Positions 10,005 to 19,250 are shown, counted from the first letter of the stretch. The stretch is 64,000 bases of DNA from an uncultured Lactococcus sp. (GCF_934191625.1 NZ_CAKPUG010000003.1:248001-312000); one strand, 5' to 3'. Numbers and translations: made by a program. The notes: generated by a model not told the origin, from the sequence alone.

Positions 10005-11426
10005 TTATTGTGTTGCATTATAATAAACGTGTGAATTTTTAAGGTTCCCTCTTGCTTGTACAAGTTGATTGACTGTTACGAAAGTATAGCCTTGACTTTT
10101 TAATTTTTGAATAACTCTTGCTGCACCATCAACCGATGTGTCGTAAATATCATGCATGAGGATAATGGAGCCATCATAAACTTCTTCCATGACAACTTGT
10201 TCAATTTGCTCCACGTTTTTGCTCTCCCAATCTAAAGAATCCACACTCCACTGAATAATCGGCATTTGGGCCATTTTATTAATTTGAGGAGTTGTAGCAC
10301 CATAAGGAGGACGTAAGCCTTGAGGGCGAATGCCGACTGTCTCTTGCATCAAATCTGAAGTTTTTTTAATTTCAGATTGGGCTTGTTTTGCTGAGAGCTG
10401 GGGTAAATTCTCGTGATTATAAGTATGAGAGCCCACTTGATTTCCCAAAGCATATTCCTTTTTAACTAGTTCTGGATACAGCTCAAGGCGATTTCCTAGA
10501 ACGAAAAATGTCGCAGGTACATGCTCTTTCTTTAAAATTGAGAGCAAGCGTGGCGTAGTCTGTGGGTCTGGTCCATCGTCAAAAGTTAAAGCTACTAATT
10601 TCTTATGAGCCAACAACCTACTTTGAACTTGCTGAGCTGAAGGGATTTTTATTTTCGAATTTTGAGCTTCTTCTTTTAAATCACCCACTAAAATCTGCGG
10701 TTTGACAAGCTCTCCTAGCTCATTCAGTGGTATTGATACTTTGGTATATAAATTTGTGCTACTGTTGACTTGTCCCGGCCTCAAAAAGAAATCCAGGCAT
10801 TTATTATCCAAGATAAAAGCATTAAAATTTTTCTCCCTCGGCTGTAACCCCGCATTTAGGACCTGTTTAGTTTTCAGATTTGAATTTTCTTTGAGTTTTA
10901 CCATTTTCTCATAAATATTTTGTGCAATACTGCTGAGATCAGCCTTATTCTTAAATAAATCAGAAATCTGCAATTCCTTGTTTTCTTTCAAATCGTAAGT
11001 TTTAGTGATGACTTTATTTTCTGCTTGAACATAAGGACTGTTTTTTTGTATCACATTAAATTTAAAACTCACAATATCTGGAGAAAACTGATAAGTTTCG
11101 AAGGATTGAAATAATGAACCTTTCTCAGATGTGTCCTTTTCTGGCGTACTGTCCTTAAAAGAAGCAAGTTCATCATTGGAAAATTCTTCCAACTTCTGAT
11201 TAATCATTTTATTTTTGGTCTTGGGATAATTTATCAAAATATGATATCCCTGATCTTCCTTCTTTGTTTCAATCCCTATTTCTTTAGAAGCTATACTTCG
11301 TATATAAGCATTCATGGGAGTCGTTTTATTTTCTTTTTCTGTTGTTTTCACCAATAGGCTAGCCGCTCCGAAAATAATTCCAAGCACAAGTAAAACACTC
11401 CCTGCTTTCACCCATTTCTTATTCAT
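10005..11426 (-). CDS. Membrane-anchored polysaccharide deacetylase (PgdA/PdaC-like)
   Basis: About 473 aa: an N-terminal membrane anchor (from MNKKWVKAG), an extracellular domain of about 230 residues, then a NodB deacetylase domain. All NodB motifs are present: LTFDDGPDPQTT (catalytic Asp-Asp), SHTYNHENL (His pair for the metal), RPPYGA, WSVDSLDWES and LMHDIYDTS. It probably de-N-acetylates peptidoglycan GlcNAc, giving lysozyme resistance, but another glycan is possible. A longer frame up to 11489 exists; the ATG at 11426 directly before the anchor is more plausible. Single gene with terminator. Confidence 0.88.
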   Translation of the reverse strand: MNKKWVKAGSVLLVLGIIFGAASLLVKTTEKENKTTPMNAYIRSIASKEIGIETKKEDQGYHILINYPKTKNKMINQKLEEFSNDELASFKDSTPEKDTSEKGSLFQSFETYQFSPDIVSFKFNVIQKNSPYVQAENKVITKTYDLKENKELQISDLFKNKADLSSIAQNIYEKMVKLKENSNLKTKQVLNAGLQPREKNFNAFILDNKCLDFFLRPGQVNSSTNLYTKVSIPLNELGELVKPQILVGDLKEEAQNSKIKIPSAQQVQSRLLAHKKLVALTFDDGPDPQTTPRLLSILKKEHVPATFFVLGNRLELYPELVKKEYALGNQVGSHTYNHENLPQLSAKQAQSEIKKTSDLMQETVGIRPQGLRPPYGATTPQINKMAQMPIIQWSVDSLDWESKNVEQIEQVVMEEVYDGSIILMHDIYDTSVDGAARVIQKLKSQGYTFVTVNQLVQARGNLKNSHVYYNATQ

Positions 11427-11527
11427 GTTTGTCTCTTTCTCTCTTCTTATGTCTACTGTTAAGATAGCAATAATTTTTGACACTTTCAAATATTTAGTAT
11501 ATTTTTCAAGTAAAAAAGCTTAAAATA

Positions 11528-11557
11528 TTGGGGTTAAAGCCTTACAAATGTTATAAT
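11528..11557 (+). promoter_or_regulatory. Promoter of the two DUF3042-type genes
   Basis: TTGGGG, 18-base spacer, TATAAT, about 55 bases before the first ATG. Confidence 0.55.
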
Positions 11558-11613
11558 AACTTTATAAGTTAATCAAAGTAATGTAGGAATATTGTAAGAA
11601 TAAGGAGAAAAGC

Positions 11614-11793
11614 ATGAATAAATATCTTAAGGGCTACCTTATAGGTAAAGCTATTGAAATTACTGTTGCCGGCACTGCGGTAATGGTTGCTAAACATAAA
11701 GGATTAATTGATGCTGACATGCATCCTACCTTTAAAGAAAACTCTTTTACAGAAAATCAAAAACGTGCAAGACGTAAACGACTAGCACGCTAA
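11614..11793 (+). CDS. Small membrane protein, paralogue of the following DUF3042 protein
   Basis: 59 aa, MNKYLKGYLIGKAIEIT... to ...QKRARRKRLAR. It has one N-terminal hydrophobic segment with Gly spacing and a strongly basic C-terminus. AAGGAG lies 7 bases before the ATG. Layout and tail are the same as in the next gene (membrane segment, acidic middle, basic RxxRKR end), so the pair looks like an old tandem duplication. Function unknown. Confidence 0.75.
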   Translation: MNKYLKGYLIGKAIEITVAGTAVMVAKHKGLIDADMHPTFKENSFTENQKRARRKRLAR

Positions 11794-11825
11794 AACACAC
11801 TCAATTTATTTTTGGAGGTATACCT

Positions 11826-11996
11826 ATGAATAAAAATCTCATCACTGGTTTCGTTGCCGGTAATCTTATCACTCTTGCTGCTTTGTTCACAGCAGGCGCA
11901 ATCTACAAAAAGCGTGTTGTTGATCCTATTGAACACAAATGGGAGTTTGCACAAGAAAGTCGTAAAAAAGCAAATCGTAAACGTATTACTCACTAA
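11826..11996 (+). CDS. DUF3042 family small membrane protein
   Basis: 56 aa: MNKNLITGFVAGNLITLAAL, then KKRVVDPIEHKWEF, then a basic tail RKKANRKRITH. This closely fits the DUF3042 family of Lactobacillales (FKKTVVDPIEE-type core and RKKANRK tail). GGAGG lies 8 bases before the ATG. It is 32 bases after its paralogue and ends at a strong terminator. Function unknown, but the family is very conserved. Confidence 0.85.
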   Translation: MNKNLITGFVAGNLITLAALFTAGAIYKKRVVDPIEHKWEFAQESRKKANRKRITH

Positions 11997-12001
11997 TAAT
12001 T

Positions 12002-12040
12002 AAAAAATGCGTCCTACTTTAAGTAGCGCGCATTTTTTAT
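12002..12040. terminator. Bidirectional terminator
   Basis: AAAAATGCG...CGCATTTTTT with an inner CTACTT/AAGTAG stem, between the DUF3042 unit and the convergent DUF1048 operon. Confidence 0.85.
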
Positions 12041-12309
12041 TTGCTAAAGTTTTCTTCTTGCTCAAGAAAACTATCACTAAAAGCGGCAACATCATTTCCT
12101 GTAACTCCCAGTACATCTAGGTTACGCTCTGCACCATCTTCAAACATTCTAAGCAATTCTTTAAAAATCTGAAGATCAGATACACCTATTTTAAAGTAGT
12201 ATCTCTGTATCTCCTTATAAACTATACTGTAATCCTTTGGTAGTTTTTTCACTCCATTTTGCAGGTTATACCACTCTTTTTTTTCTTCAATTATTTCCTT
12301 GAAGTTCAT
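12037..12309 (-). CDS. DUF1048 family protein (shorter paralogue)
   Basis: 90 aa, helical and acidic, similar in layout to the longer DUF1048 protein upstream: YKEIQRYYFKIG, then a conserved end NLDVLGVTGNDVAAFSDSFL matching HEDVSAVIGEDKEAFVAELF of its neighbour. Such proteins commonly sit in PadR operons; their role is unknown. It lies 4 bases after its neighbour, third gene of the PadR operon. Confidence 0.75.
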   Translation of the reverse strand: MNFKEIIEEKKEWYNLQNGVKKLPKDYSIVYKEIQRYYFKIGVSDLQIFKELLRMFEDGAERNLDVLGVTGNDVAAFSDSFLEQEENFSK

Positions 12310-12313
12310 TCTA

Positions 12314-12670
12314 TTATCTCCCTAATTTTCTTGCTACATTTCGATTTAGTTGTTCACGGCATTTATCTCTATAGGATTTATTAGGAATAGGGCGTCGCTG
12401 ATCAAAGAGTTCCGCAACAAAAGCTTCTTTATCCTCACCAATCACTGCTGATACATCTTCATGGTCAAAGGCTGTCTCCTCAAAAAATTCAAGTAAACTA
12501 TTCATAATAGGGATAAGGTTTCTTCCTGTCAAATCACTATATCTTTGAATTTCTTCATCAAGTTCTGACCATATGCGTTGGTAACTCTCCGGAAGTCGAT
12601 TCACTCTTTTGGCAAAATCTTCCCTTGCTACCGTCATATCTTTTCCTGTTATTCTCTCCCAAAAATTCAT
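12314..12670 (-). CDS. DUF1048 family protein
   Basis: 118 aa, soluble and helical. The pattern SYQRIWSELDEEIQRYSDLTG followed by VSAVIGEDKEAFVAEL is typical of DUF1048, a fold found next to PadR regulators in Lactobacillales. Its start overlaps the PadR stop by 4 bases, so the genes are coupled. Function unknown. Confidence 0.8.
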   Translation of the reverse strand: MNFWERITGKDMTVAREDFAKRVNRLPESYQRIWSELDEEIQRYSDLTGRNLIPIMNSLLEFFEETAFDHEDVSAVIGEDKEAFVAELFDQRRPIPNKSYRDKCREQLNRNVARKLGR

Positions 12671-12996
12671 CTTATCTCCTTATTCCTTATCTCAGAAAGT
12701 TTTTCAGTGATGAAATCCCAACGTAGCCAAAAAGTAGCCAGTTCCTCTTTTCCAGCACTATTCAACTTAAAAAACTTACGCGCCGGACCTTTTTCTGAGG
12801 TCTTTTTTTCTATTTCCACTAAGTTTTGGCGTTCAAGCCGAGAAGTTATCGTATAAACTGTGCCTTCTGCTACATTAGTAAACCCCAATTCTTTTAATTG
12901 TTGTGTAATGGCATAACCATATGTTTCACCTTGACTGATGATTTGTAAGACACAACCTTCCAATACTCCCTTGAGCATTTCCGTATTATTTTCCAT
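12667..12996 (-). CDS. PadR family transcriptional regulator
   Basis: 109 aa winged-helix protein. VLQIISQGETYGYAITQQL and GTVYTITSRLERQNLV are the PadR wing-helix signature, followed by the FFKLNSAGKEEL core. Members sense drugs or phenolics, or act as stand-alone repressors (LmrR in Lactococcus). AGGAGG precedes the ATG. A long inverted repeat covers the promoter and ribosome-binding site, so it almost certainly represses its own operon. Confidence 0.92.
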   Translation of the reverse strand: MENNTEMLKGVLEGCVLQIISQGETYGYAITQQLKELGFTNVAEGTVYTITSRLERQNLVEIEKKTSEKGPARKFFKLNSAGKEELATFWLRWDFITEKLSEIRNKEIR

Positions 12997-13004
12997 TATA
13001 CCTC

Positions 13005-13048
13005 CTAATATGTATTACTAAGTACCTCTACATAGTAACACATATTAG
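13005..13048 (-). promoter_or_regulatory. Operator of the PadR/DUF1048 operon
   Basis: CTAATATGTATTACTA (13005-13020) and TAGTAACACATATTAG (13033-13048) form a 16-bp inverted repeat with one mismatch and a 12-base centre. They contain the ATGT/ACAT halves known from PadR operators and reach the Shine-Dalgarno sequence of padR. Confidence 0.75.
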
Positions 13049-13096
13049 TAAAAAAGGAAAGTAAAATATTTTTTTACGATATTTGAACTTAATTAT

Positions 13097-13124
13097 TTGA
13101 TTTATTATCCAATCATGGTAGAAT
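13097..13124 (+). promoter_or_regulatory. Promoter of pyrDA
   Basis: TTGATT, 16-base spacer, TAGAAT, about 30 bases before the pyrDA start. Confidence 0.65.
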
Positions 13125-13154
13125 AGTAAAAATTATGAAAGAGGTTTTAGAGAC

Positions 13155-14087
13155 TTGAAACAAGAAACAACTTTTGCTAACACTAAATTTGTCAATCCTT
13201 TTATGAATGCATCCGGGGTGCATTGCATGACTATTGCGGATTTGCAAGACTTAGAAAAATCTGATGCTGGAGCTTACATCACTAAGAGCTGTACCTTGGA
13301 AAAACGAGAAGGCAATCCCTCACCTCGTTATGTCGACTTAGCTTTAGGAAGCATTAACTCTATGGGTCTCCCTAACCTTGGCTTCCACTATTACTTGGAT
13401 TATGTCCTGCAAGCACAACAAAGACAAGATACGCCACTCTTTTTCTCCATTGCTGGGATGAGTCCAGAAGAAAACCTAGAAATGCTGGATATTATTCAAA
13501 AGAGTGCCTTCTCAGGTATCACGGAACTTAACCTCTCATGCCCCAATGTTCCCGGTAAACCTCAGTTAGCCTATGACTTCCAAGCAACAGAGCAACTACT
13601 AGAAAAAGTATTTGCTTTCTTCAAAAAACCTTTAGGTGTTAAGCTTCCTCCATATTTTGATTTAGCACATTTCGATCAAATGGCTGATATTCTTAACAAG
13701 TTCCCACTCACTTACGTCAACTCTGTCAATAGTGTCGGGAATGCTCTCTATATCAATATTGAAGAGGAAGCTGTTGTTATTAAACCCAAAAATGGCTTTG
13801 GCGGACTTGGTGGACAATATATCAAGCCGACTGCTTTAGCCAACGTGCGTGCCTTCTACACTCGTCTTAAACCAGAAATTCAAATCATCGGCACAGGCGG
13901 TATTGAGACAGGACAAGATACTTTTGAACACCTACTCTGTGGAGCAAGTATGCTCCAAATTGGAACAGCACTCCACAAAGAAGGTCCCGAAATTTTCACA
14001 AGAATCGGGAGAGAACTTCAGGAAATTATGGATAAAAAAGGCTACCAAACTATTGATGAATTTCGTGGTAAACTCAAAAGTCTTTAA
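13155..14087 (+). CDS. pyrDA: Dihydroorotate dehydrogenase, class 1A (fumarate-dependent)
   Basis: 310 aa. It oxidises dihydroorotate to orotate in pyrimidine synthesis with FMN, using fumarate as acceptor, as a soluble homodimer. Motifs: [22 protein letters not shown], the catalytic-loop Cys in [14 protein letters not shown] (about residue 130), [19 protein letters not shown] and [10 protein letters not shown]. These match the L. lactis class 1A enzyme far better than class 1B or 2. The start is TTG with GAAAGAGG upstream. Single gene with terminator, which is usual for the A-type enzyme. Confidence 0.96.
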   Translation: MKQETTFANTKFVNPFMNASGVHCMTIADLQDLEKSDAGAYITKSCTLEKREGNPSPRYVDLALGSINSMGLPNLGFHYYLDYVLQAQQRQDTPLFFSIAGMSPEENLEMLDIIQKSAFSGITELNLSCPNVPGKPQLAYDFQATEQLLEKVFAFFKKPLGVKLPPYFDLAHFDQMADILNKFPLTYVNSVNSVGNALYINIEEEAVVIKPKNGFGGLGGQYIKPTALANVRAFYTRLKPEIQIIGTGGIETGQDTFEHLLCGASMLQIGTALHKEGPEIFTRIGRELQEIMDKKGYQTIDEFRGKLKSL

Positions 14088-14096
14088 ATATAAAAA

Positions 14097-14127
14097 ATGA
14101 AACTAAGGCTTCGCTTTAGTTTTTCTT
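14097..14127 (+). terminator. Terminator of pyrDA
   Basis: AAACTAAGGC/GCTTTAGTTT stem followed by TTTTTC. Confidence 0.75.
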
Positions 14128-14135
14128 TTCTAATT

Positions 14136-14188
14136 TTTATAGGGTATCCTATAAATAACTTGACTTTATTTAGCATATCCTGTAGAAT
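14136..14188 (+). promoter_or_regulatory. Promoter and probable DtxR-family operator of the metal ABC operon
   Basis: TTGACT (14160), 17-base spacer, TAGAAT (14183). The -35 lies inside the imperfect palindrome AAATAACTTGACTTTATTT (14153-14171), which resembles the streptococcal SloR/ScaR/MtsR manganese operator (AATTAACTTGACTTAATTT type, from memory). A second, perfect dyad TTTATAGG-GTAT-CCTATAAA (14136-14155) lies just upstream. Confidence 0.65.
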
Positions 14189-14444
14189 AGTTTTTAATAC
14201 TTCATACAAAAAATTATTTTATCTTTTTTAGAATTAATGCCCTTCCATTTTATGCTAAGACAGAGCAGGAAGAAAACAAAATTTATAGAAAGAAATGTAC
14301 AGCTGCATAACTTTCACACTCCCCTCAGTATGAAGTTTATTTTTTATATACCCAAATTTTCAAAACTCAAATAAGCCTATCGACACCAAACTAAAACTTG
14401 GGCGCCAACAGTAGCTTACTGTGAACTTTAAAAAAAGGGAAATC
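14189..14444 (+). other. Long untranslated leader of the metal ABC operon
   Basis: About 250 bases lie between the promoter and the first ATG. They hold no convincing ORF. One small hairpin, ACAGTA-GCT-TACTGT, lies 20 bases before the start. I do not recognise a known riboswitch, including the manganese yybP-ykoY type. Confidence 0.4.
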
Positions 14445-15179
14445 ATGTTAAAAATTTCAAATCTATCCGTAGAATATAAAGGAAACCTTGCCTTAGAAAA
14501 TATATCATTGAACATACCTGAGGGCTCCTGTACAGGAGTTATTGGCCCTAACGGTGCGGGCAAGTCAACTTTGATGAAAAGTAGCTTAGAGATGATTCCA
14601 ACCAAATCCGGTTCAATCACTATCAATGAAAGACCCCTCAAAAGTTTCAAGAGAAAGATTGCCTATGTTGCACAACGCAGTGAAATTGATCTCAGTTTTC
14701 CTATCACAGTCTTTGATACTGTTTTGACAGGTACATATCCTAACTTAAAACTCTTTCAAAAGCCACGTAAAAAAGAAAGACAAAAGGCGGAACATGCGCT
14801 TCATAAACTTGGACTGAACGATTTTAAAGACCGCCAGCTAAGTGCCTTGTCCGGTGGACAACTGCAACGTGTTTTCATCGCTCGTGCGCTGGCGCAGGAA
14901 GCTGATTATTACTTTTTAGATGAACCCTTCGTTGGTATCGATATGATGAGCGAAAAAATCATCATTAATATACTTGAAGAGCTACGCCAGAATGGTAAAA
15001 CAATTATTATTGTTCACCACAATCTCCACAATGTTAAAGATTATTTTGATTATCTGGTTATTCTTAATAAAAAACTTATTGGTGCTGATTATACAGCTCA
15101 ATGCTTCACAAATGAAAATCTTCAAAAAGCTTACGGTGAAACTTTAGGCGATATCATTATCAAGGAAAGCGAGGTCTAA
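14445..15179 (+). CDS. Manganese/zinc-type ABC transporter, ATP-binding protein
   Basis: 244 aa ATPase: Walker A IGPNGAGKSTL (about 33-43), Q-loop VAQRSEID, signature LSALSGGQLQRV, Walker B YYFLDEPF, H-loop VHHNLH. It powers metal uptake with the following permease and lipoprotein. A GTG 24 bases upstream is in frame, but the ATG with AAAGGGA before it fits better. The gene order is ATPase-permease-binding protein. Confidence 0.93.
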   Translation: MLKISNLSVEYKGNLALENISLNIPEGSCTGVIGPNGAGKSTLMKSSLEMIPTKSGSITINERPLKSFKRKIAYVAQRSEIDLSFPITVFDTVLTGTYPNLKLFQKPRKKERQKAEHALHKLGLNDFKDRQLSALSGGQLQRVFIARALAQEADYYFLDEPFVGIDMMSEKIIINILEELRQNGKTIIIVHHNLHNVKDYFDYLVILNKKLIGADYTAQCFTNENLQKAYGETLGDIIIKESEV

Positions 15180-15185
15180 GACACA

Positions 15186-16040
15186 GTGGATATTTTATTT
15201 TTTCTTTCAGATCTAACAGGCCTTACTGTAACGATGCTGAGTGCTTTTATTGCTTCTATTTTATTAGGCATTATTTCTGGAATTTTAGGGAGCTTTATCG
15301 TCTTAAGACGACTTTCCCTCATGGGTGATGCTTTATCTCACGCTGTCTTACCGGGTGTTGCTATCTCTTATATGCTGGGGATAAATATTTTAATTGGTGC
15401 AACAGTATCTGGTATTCTAGGTGCGATTCTGATTCAATTTATCATCAAGCATAGTAATTTGAAGACAGATGCTTCGATTGGTATTATCCTCAGTAGCTTC
15501 TTTGCTCTAGGAATCATATTAATCACAAAAGCTGAAAGCGGAGCAGATCTCAACCATATTCTTTTCGGAAATATTCTTGCCGTTACACCATGTGAGCTTG
15601 TTCAATCTTTTGTTTTATTAATTGCTGTTGTTCTGGTAGTCAAACTTTTCTTCAAGGAGTTGCTTATTACCTCCTTTGACCCAACCATGTCCAAAGCTTA
15701 TGGATTAAACAATACATTTTATCACTATCTATTGATGATCTTACTGACCCTTTTTACAATTTCTGCCTTGTCACAAGTTGGAATTGTGCTTGTAGTGGCC
15801 ATGCTTATTATTCCTGCTTCCATTGCTTACCTCTGGGTAAATAAATTGCCACATATGATTGCGATGTCTTCTATCTTAGGTGTGTTATTTGGTGTTGTGG
15901 GTGTTATTATCAGCTTCCAATATGATTTACCAACAAGTGCAACCATTGTAATCGTTGGGGCACTTACCTTTACCTTTTCTTTTTTCCTCAGCCCTCGCAA
16001 CGGATTTATCCGCTATCCTAAGAAAGGACTTCAATCATGA
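15186..16040 (+). CDS. Manganese/zinc-type ABC transporter, permease
   Basis: 284 aa with 8-9 membrane helices. RRLSLMGDALSHAVLPGVAI and TDASIGIILSSFFALGI are the conserved ABC-3 family motifs. It starts with GTG six bases after the ATPase stop and overlaps the next gene by 4 bases (ATGA), so the three genes are coupled. Confidence 0.93.
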   Translation: MDILFFLSDLTGLTVTMLSAFIASILLGIISGILGSFIVLRRLSLMGDALSHAVLPGVAISYMLGINILIGATVSGILGAILIQFIIKHSNLKTDASIGIILSSFFALGIILITKAESGADLNHILFGNILAVTPCELVQSFVLLIAVVLVVKLFFKELLITSFDPTMSKAYGLNNTFYHYLLMILLTLFTISALSQVGIVLVVAMLIIPASIAYLWVNKLPHMIAMSSILGVLFGVVGVIISFQYDLPTSATIVIVGALTFTFSFFLSPRNGFIRYPKKGLQS

Positions 16041-16966
16041 GCCCCAAACAACTCTCTTTAATTACCTTTATAGCCTCACTTCTGCTAATTCTTACCGCAT
16101 GCTCACCTAAGAAAGAAGAAAGCAAAGCATCAGATAAACTTAAGGTTGTAACCACTTATTCCATCATTGCCGATATTGCTGAAAATATCGGGAAAGACTA
16201 TATCGATGTTTATAGCATGGTTCCACGTGGTACTGATCCCCATCAATACGATCCGAAGCCTAATGACACACAAGCTGTCGAAAAAGCCGACCTTGTCTTT
16301 TATAATGGTCTTAATCTGGAAACTGGAAAGGGATGGTTTGATAAACTGGTTAAAAACAGTCGTAAAGAAGACTCAACCTTTATGGTCAGCCAAGGTGTCA
16401 CTCCTATTTACTTAAATGAAAAAGGCAAGGAAAGCGAAGAAGACCCGCATGCTTGGCTTAACATTCAAAATGGTATTATTTATGCTCAAAATATCGAGAA
16501 AGAACTTTCAAAGAAAGATCCCCAGCATAAAGAGGAATACCAAAAAAATCTCAAAAAATATACAGCTAAATTGCAACAGCTAGATGCAGAAGCAAAAGCT
16601 AAGATTACAACCATTCCAGAAGACGACCGAATTTTGGTTACTAGCGAAGGTGCATTTAAGTATTTCTCAAAACAATACGGACTAACAGCTGAATATATCT
16701 GGGAAATCAATACGGATAACCAAGGCACACCAGCCCAACTCAATCGCATTAACACGATTGTCAAAGACAAAGATGTAAAAGCACTCTTTGTGGAAACGAG
16801 TGTTTCACCAAAAACGATGGAATCAGTCTCAAGACAAACCGGTGTAAAAATCTACTCGAAAATTTTTACTGACTCACTTGCTGATAAAGGACAGAAAGGT
16901 GATAGCTATTACGATATGCTTAAATGGAATATCGATCATATCACTGCTGGGTTGAGTGGTAAGTAA
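16037..16966 (+). CDS. Metal-binding lipoprotein of the ABC transporter (MtsA/PsaA-like)
   Basis: 309 aa. Lipobox LTAC puts the lipid anchor at Cys22, so Lgt (encoded at 20954) would modify it. The four metal ligands of cluster A-I binding proteins are visible: His in TDPHQYDPK, His in DPHAWL, Glu in TSEGAFKYF and Asp in FTDSLADKG. The His-His-Glu-Asp set is that of manganese-binding PsaA/MtsA; zinc or iron cannot be excluded. The operon ends at a strong terminator. Confidence 0.93.
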   Translation: MSPKQLSLITFIASLLLILTACSPKKEESKASDKLKVVTTYSIIADIAENIGKDYIDVYSMVPRGTDPHQYDPKPNDTQAVEKADLVFYNGLNLETGKGWFDKLVKNSRKEDSTFMVSQGVTPIYLNEKGKESEEDPHAWLNIQNGIIYAQNIEKELSKKDPQHKEEYQKNLKKYTAKLQQLDAEAKAKITTIPEDDRILVTSEGAFKYFSKQYGLTAEYIWEINTDNQGTPAQLNRINTIVKDKDVKALFVETSVSPKTMESVSRQTGVKIYSKIFTDSLADKGQKGDSYYDMLKWNIDHITAGLSGK

Positions 16967-16971
16967 TTCAT

Positions 16972-17009
16972 CTTAAAAAAGTCATCTTACTTGGATGACT
17001 TTTTTTAAG
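16972..17009 (+). terminator. Terminator of the metal ABC operon
   Basis: AAAAAAGTCATC-TTACTTG-GATGACTTTTTTT. Confidence 0.9.
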
Positions 17010-17168
17010 ATTTATTGCTGGGGTAAGCTGGATAAGATAACTTTAAAAGAATAATTCTAATATTCGTGAGCTCAATCAGTTGTTGATAGGTCTTTCACCT
17101 AAAAATCAGATTGAATAGCATTCATTATTATCATCAATTCAATATGAATAAAATAATCCTGTTTTTTC

Positions 17169-17523
17169 TTATCTAATCATTTGTCGCATTCGTTGCATAA
17201 AATCTAATCTAATTTTTAAATAATAAGCGACTACTATAAATATTAGACTACCTATAACAATAATCAGTCTATGGAGCATTTTATCTGACAAGTTTTTTTC
17301 AGCATCCAGTAAAGATTCAAACCAATAATTCCACCTAAAGTATTCGTAAGCAAGTCTGTAATATCAGTCTGACCGATTGAAAGTGTGTACTGTGAAACTT
17401 CGAAGAACGCAGACAATGAAATAATCCAAACTACTCTTTTGAAAAAATTACTTTTTATTGCAACAGAGCTAAGAAAAAAACCAAATGATCTTTTCTTTTC
17501 CTCACCTTATTTTTGCGTAACAT
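17169..17523 (-). pseudogene. VanZ family protein remnant
   Basis: A start with AAGGAG (ATG at 17523) opens a frame that stops after 22 codons. In another frame the VanZ signature follows: SAFFEVSQYTLSIGQTDITD, then LLTNTLGGIIGLN. A third frame carries a last membrane helix ending MQRMRQMIR. At least two frameshifts and a lost N-terminal half make it inactive. VanZ-like proteins are small membrane proteins, one of which gives teicoplanin tolerance. Confidence 0.75.
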
Positions 17524-17658
17524 AAAAACTCCTTTTGCGATTACTATAAAAATAGTTTAGCAAGGGAGTTTTAAATTTTTTCATTTGAATTGTTAAGACT
17601 TTTCAAAGATTTGGATGGTTTTTCCACTGATAAACCTTATATGTAAAAGAGGCACACA

Positions 17659-17697
17659 AAAAACTCCTTGCTGAGATACTTTGGCAAGGAGTTAAAA
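17659..17697 (-). terminator. Terminator of gnd
   Basis: AACTCCTTGC/GCAAGGAGTT stem followed by TTTT on the minus strand. Confidence 0.85.
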
Positions 17698-17709
17698 AAT
17701 TTATTTATG

Positions 17710-19128
17710 TTAATCTTTGTACCAGTCGTAATGGAAAATTCCTTCCATATCTGTACGTTCGTAAGTGTGCGCACCGAAGTAGTCACGTTGTGCTTGGATA
17801 AGATTTGCTGGCAAGTTTGCTGAGCGGTAGCTATCATAGTAGCTGATTGCACTTGTGAAAGTTGGCACTGGGATACCTGCTTGAACAGCAAGACTTACTA
17901 CATCGCGGACTGCTGATTGATAGCGTTTTGTGATATCGATGAAGTACTCGTCCAAGAGAAGGTTCTCAAGGTTAGCATCTTTATCGAAAGCATCTGTAAT
18001 ATTTTGCAAGAATTCAGCACGGATGATACAACCTGCACGCCAGATTTGCGCGATTGTACCATAAGGAAGATCCCAATCGTATTCTTTAGAAGCTTGGCGA
18101 AGTTGTGCAAAACCTTGGGCATAGCTCATAATTTTTGAGAAATAGAGCGCTTGACGAATTTTCTCCACAATCTCAGCTTTGTCACCTGAGAATTTTGCTT
18201 CTGGTCCTGATAAGATAGAGCTTGCTTTCACACGTTCATCTTTATAAGTTGAGATAAAACGCGCAAAGACTGATTCAGTAATCAATGGCAAAGGCACACC
18301 TAAGTCAAGTGAACTTTGTGAAGTCCATTTACCTGTCCCTTTATTACCAGCCTTATCAAGGATTTTATCCACGATATAACCGTCTGTACCTTGATCATCT
18401 TTACGTTTCAGGACTTCTTTTGTGATTTCGATAAGGTAGCTGTCCAACTCGCCTTCATTCCATTCTTCAAAGATAGATTGGATTTCAGCATTATCAAGTC
18501 CAAGTACACGTTTCAAAAGATCATAAGACTCAGCAATAAGTTGCATATCACCATACTCAATACCATTATGTACCATTTTAACATAATGTCCTGCTCCATT
18601 AGGCCCCATATAAGCCACACATGGTTTGCCATCTTGCGGAGCTTTACCAGCGATTTGTTCAAAGATTGGCGCGATTAAATCATAAGCTTCTTTTTGTCCC
18701 CCAGGCATGATTGAAGGACCTTCAAGAGCACCTTTCTCACCACCTGAAACACCTGTACCGATGAAATTAATACCTGAATCTGCAAGCTCTGCATTACGAC
18801 GCATTGTATCTGGAAAATGTGTATTCCCACCATCAATTAAGATATCGCCTTTATCCAAATGTGGTAAAAGTGATTGAATTGTGGCATCCGTTGCTGGACC
18901 AGCTTGTACCATGAGCATGATACGACGTGGCTTTTCAATCGCAGCCACGAATTCTTCGATTGTTTTTGTCAAAACAAAATTTTTATCTGGATGTTCAGCT
19001 ACAACTTCTTCTGTTTTTGCAGTCGTACGATTGAATAAAGCAACCGTATATCCTCGTGATTCAACATTGAGGGCTAAGTTTTTACCCATTACGGCCATAC
19101 CGACTACGCCAAAGTTAGCTTGAGTCAT
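17710..19128 (-). CDS. gnd: 6-phosphogluconate dehydrogenase, decarboxylating (NADP+)
   Basis: 472 aa, normal length. It makes ribulose 5-phosphate, CO2 and NADPH in the oxidative pentose phosphate pathway. Motifs: Rossmann [55 protein letters not shown], and the catalytic Lys region [15 protein letters not shown]. Single gene with GGAGG before the ATG and its own terminator. Confidence 0.97.
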   Translation of the reverse strand: MTQANFGVVGMAVMGKNLALNVESRGYTVALFNRTTAKTEEVVAEHPDKNFVLTKTIEEFVAAIEKPRRIMLMVQAGPATDATIQSLLPHLDKGDILIDGGNTHFPDTMRRNAELADSGINFIGTGVSGGEKGALEGPSIMPGGQKEAYDLIAPIFEQIAGKAPQDGKPCVAYMGPNGAGHYVKMVHNGIEYGDMQLIAESYDLLKRVLGLDNAEIQSIFEEWNEGELDSYLIEITKEVLKRKDDQGTDGYIVDKILDKAGNKGTGKWTSQSSLDLGVPLPLITESVFARFISTYKDERVKASSILSGPEAKFSGDKAEIVEKIRQALYFSKIMSYAQGFAQLRQASKEYDWDLPYGTIAQIWRAGCIIRAEFLQNITDAFDKDANLENLLLDEYFIDITKRYQSAVRDVVSLAVQAGIPVPTFTSAISYYDSYRSANLPANLIQAQRDYFGAHTYERTDMEGIFHYDWYKD

Positions 19129-19163
19129 TGTAAATCCTCCGATTTTTTATTTTTGATAAAACT

Positions 19164-19194
19164 ATTATAACGCAATTTCTTTACAAAAGCTCAA
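19164..19194 (-). promoter_or_regulatory. Probable promoter of gnd
   Basis: A clear TATAAT (19164-19169) on the minus strand about 35 bases before the ATG. The best -35 (TTGAGC) is 19 bases away, so the -35 is uncertain. Confidence 0.5.
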
Positions 19195-19216
19195 ATAAAC
19201 ACTGTAACATTTTTAC

Positions 19217-19250
19217 AAAAAGAAAAGGCTGTCCATAGACAGCCTCTCTT
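19217..19250 (-). terminator. Terminator of the DUF948-YtxH unit
   Basis: GGCTGTC-CATA-GACAGCC stem with a T-rich tail on the minus strand. Confidence 0.85.

Noticed and set aside
14189..14444. Manganese (yybP-ykoY) riboswitch in the metal operon leader
   Set aside because: The conserved loop sequences of that class are not visible, and a protein-type operator is present.
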